NCBI GenBank assembly: GCA_031270945.1 | Contig: JAISWZ010000676.1 | Coordinates: 1-46,223, forward strand | Length of the DNA: 46,223 nucleotides | Reading direction: 5' to 3' | DNA from: Clostridiales bacterium | GTDB taxonomy: Bacteria > Bacillota > Clostridia > Lachnospirales > WQUN01 | Part shown: piece after piece, positions 8,386 through 16,716 of the stretch | How the letters are laid out: each line of letters opens with the position of its first letter | How positions within the stretch are numbered: the first letter of the stretch is position 1 | Translations under genes and position numbers: made by a program | The notes under the pieces: model-generated | The model's input: the letters and a program-made list of their open reading frames with translations, nothing else | What the model was told of the DNA's origin: nothing | Databases searched by the model: none

Positions 8386-9258
8386 ATGGACATAGGATTC
8401 ATAGGGCTTGGCATCATGGGTGCCCCAATGGCGAAAAATCTTTTGGCGGCAGGCCACAGGCTTGCTGTTTATGATATAATTGAGTCCAGCATGGATGCAT
8501 TGGCATCCCTTGGCGCGTATAAGGCGAAGTCTCCAAAGGACGTGGCGGAAAGATCAAGCCTTGTCATAACAATGCTTCCCAACTCGCCTGACGTGAAGCA
8601 AGCGGTCATTGGCCCGGATGGAGTGCTTGAGGGCGCAAAGCCAGGCTTGGCGCTTATAGACATGAGCTCGATATCCCCGGACGCGTCCAAGGAGATATAT
8701 GCCGCTTGCCAGGCCAAAGGAGTGGAAGCGCTAGACGCGCCAGTCTCAGGCGGAGAGCCCAAGGCAATCGACGGAACCCTTGCCATCATGGTCGGGGGAA
8801 ACGAAGAGACATTTGAAAAGTGGAAAAGCCTTCTGCTTTGCATGGGATCATCAGCTATCCTCTGCGGGCCAGCTGGATCTGGAAATGTGGCGAAGCTGGT
8901 TAACCAGATCCTTGTGGCGGCAAACATAGCCGCTTGCGCCGAAGGGCTTACCCTTGCCCAGAAGGCCGGAGCGGATCCTTATGTGGTGCTTGAGGCGATC
9001 AAAGGCGGGCTTGCCGGCTCGACAGCCCTAAACGCGAAAGCGCCAATGATGCTTGCGGAGAACTGGAAGCCAGGCTTTAAGATCGACCTGCACACAAAGG
9101 ATCTGGGAAACGTCATGGCGGCTGCGGAATTTTTTGGCTCGCCGCTTCTGCTTTCGCCCATTTTGCTGAAAATGTTCAAAAGCCTCCAAGAAAGCGGCTT
9201 TGGGCAAGAAGATCATAGCGCACTGAAAAAGTGCTATGACTTGGAGCTGCTTAAATAA
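8386..9258 (+). CDS. garR: 2-hydroxy-3-oxopropionate (tartronate semialdehyde) reductase
   Basis: 290-aa beta-hydroxyacid dehydrogenase with a good AAAGGAG site before ATG 8386. The NAD(P) motif GFIGLGIMGAPM is at the N-terminus. The substrate motif DAPVSGGEPKAIDGT is at about 117-131, and the catalytic Lys170 lies in GNVAKLVNQ. Long stretches (TMLPNSP, EGAKPG, IDMSSISP, GGLAGST, KAPMM) match my memory of E. coli GarR/GlxR closely, which separates it from generic 3-hydroxyisobutyrate dehydrogenases. It reduces tartronate semialdehyde to D-glycerate, a step of glucarate/galactarate or glyoxylate metabolism. In this locus it suggests that a sugar acid is broken down to three-carbon units, although no aldolase is present here. 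Confidence 0.88.
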   Translation: MDIGFIGLGIMGAPMAKNLLAAGHRLAVYDIIESSMDALASLGAYKAKSPKDVAERSSLVITMLPNSPDVKQAVIGPDGVLEGAKPGLALIDMSSISPDASKEIYAACQAKGVEALDAPVSGGEPKAIDGTLAIMVGGNEETFEKWKSLLLCMGSSAILCGPAGSGNVAKLVNQILVAANIAACAEGLTLAQKAGADPYVVLEAIKGGLAGSTALNAKAPMMLAENWKPGFKIDLHTKDLGNVMAAAEFFGSPLLLSPILLKMFKSLQESGFGQEDHSALKKCYDLELLK

Positions 9259-9297
9259 AAAATAAAAAAATAAAAATAAAAAAATAAAAACAAAATT
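9259..9297 (+). repeat. A-rich low-complexity spacer
   Basis: Nearly pure runs of A interrupted by T and one C separate the reductase from the regulator gene. I see no clear promoter within it. Confidence 0.6.
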
Positions 9298-9380
9298 TTT
9301 CCAGCCCTCCTATGCGCCCATAGCATAACAGGGCAAGGCCTCGCAAATATGCCCTCAAGGCAACCATAGGAGTGACCCCA

Positions 9381-10106
9381 ATGTCCGATGCCATGGAATT
9401 AAAGTCTGTCAGCCATAAGTCAAAGTCCCAGTTGGTGCTGGACAACCTGAAGGACGCGCTAATAAACGGAAAGCTTCGCCCTGGGGACAAGCTTCCCGCG
9501 CTATCGGAAATGGCAGCCCAGATGGATGTAGGCCTATCCTCTATTAGAGAAGCCGTAAAAATGCTGGAAGCGCTTGACATATTGGAGTCTCGCCAAGGAG
9601 ACGGCACATTTGTGTCATCCAACTTAAGGGATGGCGCGTTCAATGCGCTGTCGCTTCAACTGCTTCTGATGCCTTGGTCAACCAATGCATTAGTGGAGTT
9701 CAGAAGCCTGTTTGAAACGGCGTTCACCCATCTGGCGGCGCAAAACGCCCTGCCTGAGGACTTCGAATCCCTTGAGGAAATCGTGTCCAGCCAAGAGGCG
9801 CTGGCTCGCACCTCAACGCTTGGGGAAAAAGAGGAATGGAGCTTTCACAGCCGGGTTTTGGAGTGCACTCACAACCCGTACATCATTAGAACTGGAAAGG
9901 CCATGCTTGAGCTGTTTCTCTCAACCATCCCCCTAAGCGCCGAGATTGTCACCAAGTACAGCATAGCCAAGGATCACAGGAAGCTTTTCGAATTCATGAA
10001 GGCAAAGGACATTGCCGGGATGGACAAGGTTTTAAAAAAAAGCTTTGACGGCTGGGGCCAGAGGCTCATGGGGAACCCATTCGTTGGCCCCGATGACGAG
10101 AGGTGA
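9381..10106 (+). CDS. GntR family regulator, FadR subfamily (FCD domain)
   Basis: 241-aa DNA-binding regulator. ATG 9381 stands eight bases after AGGAG; the in-frame GTG at 9372 overlaps the ribosome binding site and is less likely. The N-terminal winged helix-turn-helix is recognisable in GKLRPGDKLPALSEMAAQM, SSIREAVKMLEALDILESRQGDGTFV (about residues 29-78). The C-terminal helical FCD domain contains the metal/ligand-type residues in FHSRVLECTHN. Such proteins sense sugar acids or short organic acids. As last gene of the locus it probably controls the promoter at 949-976 through the palindrome at 981-998. Confidence 0.88.
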   Translation: MSDAMELKSVSHKSKSQLVLDNLKDALINGKLRPGDKLPALSEMAAQMDVGLSSIREAVKMLEALDILESRQGDGTFVSSNLRDGAFNALSLQLLLMPWSTNALVEFRSLFETAFTHLAAQNALPEDFESLEEIVSSQEALARTSTLGEKEEWSFHSRVLECTHNPYIIRTGKAMLELFLSTIPLSAEIVTKYSIAKDHRKLFEFMKAKDIAGMDKVLKKSFDGWGQRLMGNPFVGPDDER

Positions 10107-10164
10107 GGGGTCTTGAAGTTGGCGGCAGCCAAGCAACCCAAGATCTTAAACTCTTGATGTCTTG

Positions 10165-10204
10165 AAAGCAAAAAAAGCTCGGCTGCGCCGAGCTTTTTTG
10201 CTTT
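10165..10204. terminator. Bidirectional terminator between convergent genes
   Basis: A long inverted repeat, A-rich arm then GCTCGGC-TGC-GCCGAGC then T-rich arm, lies between the + regulator and the - lipoprotein gene and works as a terminator in both directions. Confidence 0.85.
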
Positions 10205-10218
10205 GAATCTATTGAAAT

Positions 10219-10824
10219 CTATTGAATGTCTATGCGATCAAGCTGAGTGATCTCCGCAAATCTATCACTGCTAACATACATGTCATATATGGCGATTGGG
10301 ATGTCGAGGTTAAACATGTACCCGTCTTGAACCCAGTAAAAGCTCTTGGCCAAAGTGCCGTCTGGGAATGTCGGATTCGAAAGATCCGCGTAATACAATT
10401 CCCCGGAATGCGCGGTCAGGTTTTGCTGCTTGACCGTGTTTTTCAGCAATGACTCCCCTTTGGGATCGCGCTCCCATTCCAGTTTGAGTGTGACAGAGAG
10501 CCTTGCTACCTCTTCGTCGTCAGGCGATTCGAAAATTATTTCTTCAAGAGGGGCCAGAGAATAGTACACGCTTAGGTAACGGCTGGAGGCGAGTATTGAG
10601 TCCAACTTGGCGATGTCATTGGCGACTTTGGAAGTGTAGTAAAAAGACAGATAATCCAGGTCGCCTGATTTCGCGGCATTTTCCAGCTCGCCAAAGCTGC
10701 TGTATACCGAAGGGATGAGGTCAAGAGGCTGTTCTGAATCGGCCGCCTTGCAGGAGGACGTCAAGAACATTAGCGACATTAGCAGTGTTAGAAAAATGAG
10801 GGCTCTTAAATCTGGTCTTTTCAT
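10219..10824 (-). CDS. Small lipoprotein of unknown function
   Basis: 201 aa. The N-terminus has a charged start, a hydrophobic stretch ALIFLTLLMSLMFL and a lipobox-like TSSC, so it should be exported and lipid-anchored. The rest is a soluble domain rich in Tyr, Ser and Asp, without known motifs; the region WERDPKGESLLKN...YWVQDGYMFNL resembles small NTF2-like or lipoprotein folds only vaguely. It is monocistronic: a bidirectional terminator lies downstream. A possible promoter lies about 250 bp upstream, with a tandem 42-bp duplication in the leader between them. Confidence 0.75.
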   Translation of the reverse strand: MKRPDLRALIFLTLLMSLMFLTSSCKAADSEQPLDLIPSVYSSFGELENAAKSGDLDYLSFYYTSKVANDIAKLDSILASSRYLSVYYSLAPLEEIIFESPDDEEVARLSVTLKLEWERDPKGESLLKNTVKQQNLTAHSGELYYADLSNPTFPDGTLAKSFYWVQDGYMFNLDIPIAIYDMYVSSDRFAEITQLDRIDIQ

Positions 10825-10856
10825 TTGCTATTCCCTTTCTCTTGTGCTTTCCCAGT

Positions 10857-10940
10857 GAGCGGAGAGAAATGCGCTCTCTGGAGTCAGTGGTTGCTTGCGA
10901 GCGGAAAGAAATGCGCTCACTCGAGTCAGTGGCTGCTTGC
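10857..10940. repeat. 42-bp tandem duplication in a gene leader
   Basis: 10857-10898 and 10899-10940 are adjacent 42-bp units (GAGCGGAGAGAAATGCGCTC and so on) with four mismatches. They lie in the presumed 5' leader of the - strand lipoprotein gene. Confidence 0.9.
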
Positions 10941-11073
10941 GGAAAAGATGCCGCAAGCGAGTGCAGCAAGTGAAAATTGGTGTTGGGTTCAAGCGTCAAG
11001 CCGTTCGGGGGCACAAACAAGCTCTGACGCAGGGACAGAGGAAATTTAGGAAATCTAGGCAGACGCTATCTGC

Positions 11074-11102
11074 ATTATAGCATTGGGACAACCTTTTCGC
11101 AA
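11074..11102 (-). promoter_or_regulatory. Probable promoter of the lipoprotein gene
   Basis: Read on the minus strand: TTGCGA (11097-11102), a 17-bp spacer and a perfect TATAAT (11074-11079). Confidence 0.5.
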
Positions 11103-11329
11103 CTCGTTCTTCACAAACAAGTAGCGGGCCTTGAGAGCGCCAGCTGAGACGTGGCTGTCAATAACTATGCTAACCTTGCGAGAAGTAGGAACGTTCATAA
11201 GTATGGCGTAGCAGGCGCATTGCCATTCCCCCTAATTATTTCCTTCAAGCGCTAGCCCGCAATGCATGCCCAAACATCCAAATAACCCTTGCAAAGCCCC
11301 TTTGCAATGCCCCTTTACATAGAAGTTAC

Positions 11330-11358
11330 TTGCTATATCTCCCTGCAGTGCCTATAAT
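11330..11358 (+). promoter_or_regulatory. Probable promoter for the beta-lactamase-like hydrolase
   Basis: TTGCTA, 17-bp spacer, TATAAT. An AGGAGG motif follows directly at about 11361 but no convincing frame starts behind it. The real gene begins 270 bp later, with a palindromic element in between. Confidence 0.6.
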
Positions 11359-11506
11359 AATAGAGGAGGAGCTTCGGAAAAGCAAGCTTGGCGCAACCCG
11401 TCTTTGGCGCAGACGCTTTAAATATTTCTCACCCCCGCCTTAGGCGCAGGCGCCATTCAAGTTTTCCAGGCTCACCTTAAGCACGGCTTTGAGGATATCA
11501 AATGCA

Positions 11507-11602
11507 TTAAGTGCATATCCCAAAATTCCAGAAAAGGCGCGGAGAAAAAGCATGCGATGCTTTAACGCGTGCGCCATAAAATCAATTTTGGTTTATGCAT
11601 TA
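11507..11602 (+). repeat. Dispersed palindromic element, copy A (worn)
   Basis: Begins TTAAGTGCATATCCCAAAA and ends CAATTTTGGTTTATGCATTAA, so the outer arms still pair with a few mismatches. The inner hairpin GCATGCG-ATGCTTTAA-CGCGTGC keeps the apical loop also seen in the copy at 27412. It lies in the leader of the hydrolase gene, ending about 30 bp before its start codon. Confidence 0.8.
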
Positions 11603-11632
11603 AACGCGCATTCGCGGGAAACGGAGGCAGCC

Positions 11633-12772
11633 ATGAAAAGCTTCACCAAGGCGCTTGACATACTGAAAGAGGCGGTGGACGCCAGAAGGATACCAGGCGC
11701 AAACGTGCTGGTTTTCAAGAACGGAAAAGAAGTGTGCTACCTTGAAGATGGCTACGCTGACATCGAGAATGAGATCCCCATAGAGAGAGATACCATCTTC
11801 AGGCTGTTCTCCATGACAAAGCCGATCACAGGCGCGGCGGCCATGATCCTGTTCCAGAATGGCCAGATTGACTTGCATGAGCCCATCTCCAACTACCTCG
11901 AAGGGTTCAGCCACCAGGTTGTGACAGGGCAGGACATCCTGGAGCAAGTGAAGCAGGAAGCTACCATCTTCAACCTTTTGAGCATGACGTCCGGCTTGCA
12001 GTATGACATTCCAGAGGTTGCGGCGGTCTTTGACGAGGCGATCCTAAAAGGGCTTTCCACAATAGAGGTGGCTGAAAGGCTGGGCAGGTGCCCGTTGGCC
12101 TTCCATCCAGGAGAGCGCTTCCGCTACGGCACTTCAGCGGACGTCATGGGAGCTGTGATTGAAGCGGCTTCCGGCGAGAGGTTCGGCCAGTTCTTGAGAG
12201 ATCAGATTTTCTCCCCGCTGGACATGCCGGACACCAGGTTCTATGTTCCCCGCAAGAAGCAGGACAGGCTTGCAAAGACATACGAAGAGACCGGATCTGA
12301 CATGATAGAGGATACGAATGCCTACCTGGGCATATCGCCTCGCCTGGAAGATCCGCCAACATATGAGCTTGGAGGGGCTGGGCTGGCTTCAACAGTGGAC
12401 GACTACATGAACTTCGCCCAAATGCTCCTCAACGAGGGCTCTTGGCAGGGCAAGAGAATACTTGAAAAGAAGATCTGCAGGAAGTTCACGTCGTCCCAAA
12501 TAACCGAAGCTATGGAAAAAGACCTGGAAGACGCCTGGGGCGGCCTCTATGCCGGATTCGGGTACGGGAATTACCTGAGGATCATGAAAAACCCTGGCAG
12601 GTCCCCGTTCTTGACGTCAAAAGGTGAATATGGCTGGGACGGCCTTCTGGGAGTCCATTTCGCCAACTTCCCCAAGGAAAAGATATCGTTTGTATTCATG
12701 ACGCAAAGAAGCGCGTCTGGGACGCTGGCGGTTACGAGAAAAGTGAGGAATGCCATTCTCGCCGCGCTTTAG
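11633..12772 (+). CDS. Serine beta-lactamase-like hydrolase (class C / EstB type)
   Basis: 379-aa alpha/beta hydrolase of the beta-lactamase/transpeptidase-like family. The start is ATG 11633 after GGAGG; the frame stays open upstream, but that part overlaps the palindromic element. The catalytic SxxK is Ser60-Met-Thr-Lys63 in FSMTKPITGAA, and the second-motif tyrosine is Tyr165 in RYGTSADV. The third motif (KTG in true lactamases) is replaced near EYGWDGLLG, as in esterases of this family. No signal peptide is seen, so a cytoplasmic esterase or peptidase is more likely than antibiotic resistance. A bidirectional terminator follows. Confidence 0.85.
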   Translation: MKSFTKALDILKEAVDARRIPGANVLVFKNGKEVCYLEDGYADIENEIPIERDTIFRLFSMTKPITGAAAMILFQNGQIDLHEPISNYLEGFSHQVVTGQDILEQVKQEATIFNLLSMTSGLQYDIPEVAAVFDEAILKGLSTIEVAERLGRCPLAFHPGERFRYGTSADVMGAVIEAASGERFGQFLRDQIFSPLDMPDTRFYVPRKKQDRLAKTYEETGSDMIEDTNAYLGISPRLEDPPTYELGGAGLASTVDDYMNFAQMLLNEGSWQGKRILEKKICRKFTSSQITEAMEKDLEDAWGGLYAGFGYGNYLRIMKNPGRSPFLTSKGEYGWDGLLGVHFANFPKEKISFVFMTQRSASGTLAVTRKVRNAILAAL

Positions 12773-12866
12773 AGCGATTAAATTTTAGGGCTTGCGCCAC
12801 TTTGAAAATTTGAGGATAAGCGCTCAACGCGGCTGGGGTTTTTGGTTTGGTTTTTGTTTAGCACTT

Positions 12867-12912
12867 AAAAAGGCCAAAGCAGCGGACGAAAGTCCGCCGC
12901 TTTGGCCTTTTT
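12867..12912. terminator. Strong bidirectional terminator
   Basis: A-run, 14-bp outer stem (through GGCCAAAGC), one mismatch, 6-bp inner stem GCGGAC/GTCCGC with a GAAA tetraloop, and a T-run. It separates the + hydrolase from the convergent - CPBP gene. Confidence 0.9.
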
Positions 12913-13039
12913 GCTGTTGTGATTTAGGAAAAACAACTGATCATTCGCTAAACTTTTCATTAAACATGTGAATAACTCTATCATCTCTAATATTCGAGTT
13001 CCATATGAACATTTTTAGACAAATTTCGCAAACAAACGT

Positions 13040-13783
13040 TTAGTTTTGCCTTTCCAGCTTCTTTCGATCATTCTTGACCCCGTTCGACGCCAGTATCGCA
13101 ACTGCGCAGATAGCCATAAGCACAACCCCATATCCAATTTGCATGTACGTGGCGACTTGCGGCAGGTTGCGGTTGGTAAAGTCAGGGGCAAGAAGCGCGA
13201 AGACGTTGGCGGTGATGTGCATTACGATAGGCACCCAAAGGGTCTTGAACCATGAGTAGGCAAGCGCAAGGAACAGTCCCAGGACAAATCCGAATGGCAT
13301 CAACGTGGGATCCCATATGAAGACTGCGTATAAAGCGGCTTGAACAACCAAAGCCCAAGGATCGCCCAAGCCCTCTTTCAGGCTGGTGTAGACGGTTCCG
13401 CGAAAGACGATCTCCTCAATAACAGGCACAAGCAGCCCGCCAATGGTAAGCCTTAGCCAGAAGCTGCCGGTTGACAATAGAACATGAGGCGCCAAGTTTC
13501 TTCCAAATAATGATAAAATCGAGTTAGCCGCGTAACATAAACCCAGGGCAAGGCTGAAGCCTGCGATCAAGTTCCAGATGTCATGAGATCCGGTCCTGAA
13601 ACTTATGCCGCTGGCCCACTTGCCCTTGGATAAAGTAAAGACGGCTACAGCCGTCAAAAGAGCGCCCCCTATCACGCCGAAATGCCAAAATCCGTGGGGA
13701 AGCGCAATATAAGCTAAAATCTGCGTTAAAGCGTAAAACATGGGAAGGGCTAATATTAGCAAAATTTTTGACAAAACCTTCAT
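13040..13783 (-). CDS. CPBP family intramembrane glutamic protease
   Basis: 247-aa polytopic membrane protein. ATG 13783 follows AAGGAGG at a good distance. About seven membrane helices. Motif 1 EExxxR is intact (Glu123, Glu124, Arg128 in VIEEIVFRGT), and motif 3 HxxxN is intact (His189, Asn193 in VMHITANVF). The usual histidine of motif 2 is missing (LYAVFIWD). CPBP/ABI proteins process peptides or confer self-immunity to bacteriocins. It may be a diverged protease or an immunity-type protein. A second, more degenerate homologue is encoded upstream on the same strand. Confidence 0.85.
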   Translation of the reverse strand: MKVLSKILLILALPMFYALTQILAYIALPHGFWHFGVIGGALLTAVAVFTLSKGKWASGISFRTGSHDIWNLIAGFSLALGLCYAANSILSLFGRNLAPHVLLSTGSFWLRLTIGGLLVPVIEEIVFRGTVYTSLKEGLGDPWALVVQAALYAVFIWDPTLMPFGFVLGLFLALAYSWFKTLWVPIVMHITANVFALLAPDFTNRNLPQVATYMQIGYGVVLMAICAVAILASNGVKNDRKKLERQN

Positions 13784-14101
13784 TAAGACGCCTCCTTGCA
13801 AAATGCGAAAAAGGCATGGCGCGAAGCCATGCGTATGATTTGCCAGCTTTCGCTGACGAGCTTGTGCCCGCCAGCATGGCGAAGGGCAAAATTTGCGCTT
13901 CGCGTTTGTTAAAACTTGCCTTTTATTTTTTTATTATTTAATGATTCCGCCGTAACAACTATCGACCAAGAGAATTCAAATGGCTAAATTACAGGGTTTG
14001 TCTGAATGATGGCCTTTTATCAAAGCCTTGATTTCATGGCCTTTAAGGCAGTTCTTACTGCAGATTCATTTAATTAATTATTTTTCTTATTTTTATTTAC
14101 C
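13784..14101. other. Intergenic between two CPBP genes
   Basis: 318 bp. Contains a 7-bp hairpin GCATGGC-GCGAA-GCCATGC (13814-13832) upstream of the first CPBP gene and AT-rich sequence near 13915-13945 and 14070-14100. No gene seen. Confidence 0.5.
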
Positions 14102-14899
14102 TTAAACATCCAGGCTTTTCCCCGACCCAAAGTCCATGTCCGGGAGCCTGAGCACAGGTATCCTTTTCTTTCTGACGTATAGATAGCTTGGAACAACAAG
14201 AACCAGCCCCAGCCCGATTGAGGCGGGGAACAGCCATGGCGCTCCTGTTGAGCTAAGCAGTCGGCTCAGGGAGGACGCATGAGAGAGAAGGACAAATAGT
14301 ACGCAAGAGGCGCAGTTGATGATCATCGGCAGCCAGATGTTTCTGGCGCAAACAAAGACGTAGGCAAGCACAAGCGCCTTGATGAAGCCGAAGAGCATAT
14401 AGCTTGGCCCAGAGTAGAACAGGGCGTTTATGATAGATGAAAGAAGAATCGCCGTCCCGGCCCTCATGAATGTCCTGAGGCGGACGGTTGCGACGCCGCG
14501 AAAAACAAGATCTTCCATGACCGGATGCATTATGCCTATCACTGCAAGCTCAAGCCAGATGTTGCCTGTCCTTGGGCTAAGGGCAAGAGACGCCAAACCA
14601 ACGCTTTGCAGCAGGTCGGCGAAAGCCGCTGACAGCAGCACAGCGCCAAGGAGCAAAGAGGCGCTTGCCCAAAGAAAAGATCCCTTTGATCCAATGTACC
14701 TCCAAAGGCCCTCTTGCCGCCATTCGCTTCTCAAAGCCAAAGGCAGGGCCAAAAGCGCCAGCGCTGAGCATATCGCTATTGGCACGAGCCTGAACCCGTC
14801 CATCCTTGCAAGGCCGGAAGGCAGAAGCGCAGACATGGCGCGGGCTAGAATTACAAACATAGAAGGAAGAAAAAGCGCGTGAAACAAGCGTTTAGTCAT
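14102..14899 (-). CDS. CPBP-like membrane protein with degenerate active site
   Basis: 265 aa from ATG 14899, preceded by GGAGG ten bases away; longer starts up to 15001 run into a palindromic element and are unlikely. Multiple membrane helices. The CPBP motif 1 is changed to Glu-Asp (Glu129-Asp130-LVFR in HPVMEDLVFRG), and the final motif has Asn195 and Ser199 where His and Asn are expected (PMIINCASC). It is therefore either catalytically weak or a non-proteolytic relative. It is not close enough to its neighbour to be a recent duplicate. Confidence 0.75.
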   Translation of the reverse strand: MTKRLFHALFLPSMFVILARAMSALLPSGLARMDGFRLVPIAICSALALLALPLALRSEWRQEGLWRYIGSKGSFLWASASLLLGAVLLSAAFADLLQSVGLASLALSPRTGNIWLELAVIGIMHPVMEDLVFRGVATVRLRTFMRAGTAILLSSIINALFYSGPSYMLFGFIKALVLAYVFVCARNIWLPMIINCASCVLFVLLSHASSLSRLLSSTGAPWLFPASIGLGLVLVVPSYLYVRKKRIPVLRLPDMDFGSGKSLDV

Positions 14900-14959
14900 G
14901 ACGCAAAGCCTCCGGGTTGGCGCGTGGCGGCAAAGCCGCAGCGCAAGCTGGAGGCCAGG

Positions 14960-15047
14960 AACATATCCCAAAATCAATTTGGCTTGAAAAACGCGCATCA
15001 TCGCGATGGCTTTTTTTGCGCCATTTCAAATTTTAGGATATGCTCTA
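14960..15047 (-). repeat. Dispersed palindromic element, copy B
   Basis: Arms ACATATCCCAAAATCAATTT and AAATTTTAGGATATGCTCTA at either end. In the minus orientation the centre reads ATCGCGATGATGCGCG, recalling the apical loop of other copies. It lies just upstream of the second CPBP gene. Confidence 0.7.
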
Positions 15048-15049
15048 GA

Positions 15050-15078
15050 GCGCATCCCGAAAGGCTTTCGGGATGCGC
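15050..15078. repeat. Tight palindrome GCGCATCCCGAAAG
   Basis: A 14-bp perfect inverted repeat around a single G, directly after element copy B. Its arm GCATCCCGAAAG recurs singly at about 39878, so it may be a variant of the element arm. Confidence 0.65.
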
Positions 15079-15157
15079 AAAGTCCGCTAGCGCAAGCGCC
15101 GGAATGTTTTGCGGCCAAAGGCCGCGAGTTTGGCTTTAAAGGTTTTGCCCTTTTTAG

Positions 15158-15262
15158 ATAAGAGCATATCCCAAAATTTATCTTAGGGCTTGGAAAAATC
15201 CGCGTTGAAGCCTTCGCAGGATTTTTTCGGCGCCACTTGCGGAATTTTGGGATATGCACTAA
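15158..15262 (-). repeat. Dispersed palindromic element, copy C
   Basis: About 105 bp with near-perfect outer arms (GCATATCCCAAAATT type). In the minus orientation the middle stem is GAAAAAATCC pairing with GGATTTTTCC, around a loop TGCGAAGGCTTCAACGC. The overall layout is the same as the copy at 39601. Confidence 0.85.
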
Positions 15263-15546
15263 GAGCATATTTTTAGTTTCTCGCCAAACCAGTAAAACAT
15301 ACGACTCGGAAAGCCATTTGTCTTAGCAAATAATGTGGAACCAGAACTATAAAACAAGAATTAATTGGCATTCACAGCTTGACTGTCGAAAGCGAGAATC
15401 TATTAGCAGTCACAGAAAACTGATTGTGTCAAGAAATAAGGTTTTGTTGGAGCGGTTCGATTGCCAATGCGGCCTTAAAAATTTTCTTGGCGCATCTGCC
15501 TCGCTTTTATCGCATTTCTCTTGCCGTGTCTCTTAGCGCCTAGCCA
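15263..15546. other. Intergenic, no feature recognised
   Basis: AT-rich sequence between element copy C and the 3' end of the DUF4129-like gene. Short open frames lack ribosome binding sites. Sequences 15079-15157 just before also hold a GCGGCC-AAA-GGCCGC hairpin. Confidence 0.4.
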
Positions 15547-16716
15547 TCAATACCTTTCCGCCTGGTACTCATCCACCAGCGCCCTAATGTCTTCTGGGAT
15601 TTTTACCGACATTTCCTCTGGCGTATCCGATAGCAGTATCGGGGCGCCTTTTTGCATGTGCCGCTTTATCGTTCGCTTGAATAGCCGCCTAACTCCGGCA
15701 CCTTTTGAGAAGTAGGGGATGAAGCGCTTAAGGCGCTTGATGCCGTTTGTGACCAGATCTTCAGGAGGGATGAACTCGCTTTCGTCGCTTGTAGGCCTTG
15801 TGGCGTTGAACCGCCTGTAGAGGGTGACGCACAGATAGATAATCAAGGCTATGATCCCTGCAACTATGGCGGCTATCGCCACAAATTTCAGCACATTCTC
15901 AAGTATCACCCAGATGATCCAGGGCTCCTGGGGAGCTGCCATAAGCTCGGAGTAGTCCTGTGGCGCTGACTCTGGTGCCGCTTCCGGAGGAATAGGCGCT
16001 TCGTCGCTGGCGAAAAGATCTGTGAAAAAGTTGATGACGGCCACTATCGCGCCAAGAATAAGCTTGATAAAGGCCAAGAGGTTAACAGGCTTTCCAAAGA
16101 AGCTGACAGCCGCGAATATGCTGATTGCGGCCGCGCAAAGGCACAAAATGAGTATCATGGCGTTGTTGGCTGCAAGAATCGCCTTGGTTGGCTGAACTGT
16201 GGTCTTTGTAATAAGGCCTAGCGACTCGTCCAGGTTCTGCATGTGGGTTGAGATCAAGCAAGCCATGATAACAGTGACAGAAGCGCCTATGGCGTAAGCT
16301 TCCAGGTTTGCGCCAAAATTTTTGCCGATCAAGAGAAAGATCAAAAAAGCCAAGCATTCGGCACCCGCCGCGATAAGGCTGGGATGTGCCCGCTCATTCT
16401 TGAGCCTTAGCGATATCGAGCGCCAGCAGACTGCAACCATGATAATCATCCCAGGAACCTTGAGCCAGAGGCTTGGAAATAGAAGCGGAACGGATGCCAT
16501 AACCAAGTGGGCGAGCAAGAAAAGCCAAAGCTGCTTCAAATGCCTGGCCGCTTGGCATAAAAACGCCAAAGGCGCCAAAAGCAAAAGGGTGCTGGGAGCA
16601 GCGTTTCCTCCTGGGAGGAAGAAGGCTGGCGTCATGATCAAGAAGTAGATGACGGCGAAGAAGTTGGCATCCAGGAGGGCTTCCTCGATCAGACGCCTTC
16701 GCGCTGGATTTCCCAT
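15547..16716 (-). CDS. DUF4129-like multi-pass membrane protein of the MoxR operon
   Basis: 389 aa. Its start overlaps the end of the DUF58 gene by 28 bp. The N-terminal half has about seven hydrophobic helices (FFAVIYFLIMTPAFFL onward). A Pro/Ala/Glu-rich outer loop (EAPIPPEAAPESAPQ) follows, then another helix (VAIAAIVAGIIALIIYL) and a basic cytoplasmic C-terminal domain ending SDTPEEMSVKI...LVDEYQAERY. That ending resembles DUF4129, a domain usually found with MoxR and DUF58 genes. The family-wide function is not established; links to cell-envelope maintenance or transglutaminase-like partners are known. No transglutaminase domain is seen here. Confidence 0.7.
   Translation of the reverse strand: MGNPARRRLIEEALLDANFFAVIYFLIMTPAFFLPGGNAAPSTLLLLAPLAFLCQAARHLKQLWLFLLAHLVMASVPLLFPSLWLKVPGMIIMVAVCWRSISLRLKNERAHPSLIAAGAECLAFLIFLLIGKNFGANLEAYAIGASVTVIMACLISTHMQNLDESLGLITKTTVQPTKAILAANNAMILILCLCAAAISIFAAVSFFGKPVNLLAFIKLILGAIVAVINFFTDLFASDEAPIPPEAAPESAPQDYSELMAAPQEPWIIWVILENVLKFVAIAAIVAGIIALIIYLCVTLYRRFNATRPTSDESEFIPPEDLVTNGIKRLKRFIPYFSKGAGVRRLFKRTIKRHMQKGAPILLSDTPEEMSVKIPEDIRALVDEYQAERY

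Noticed and set aside
11507..11602. Palindromic elements as simple terminators
   Set aside because: They lack T-runs, occur in leaders as well as after genes, and have conserved ends and loops over about 100 bp, beyond what termination needs.
11633..12772. Antibiotic-resistance beta-lactamase
   Set aside because: It lacks a signal peptide and the KTG motif, and resembles esterase-type members; resistance is not supported.
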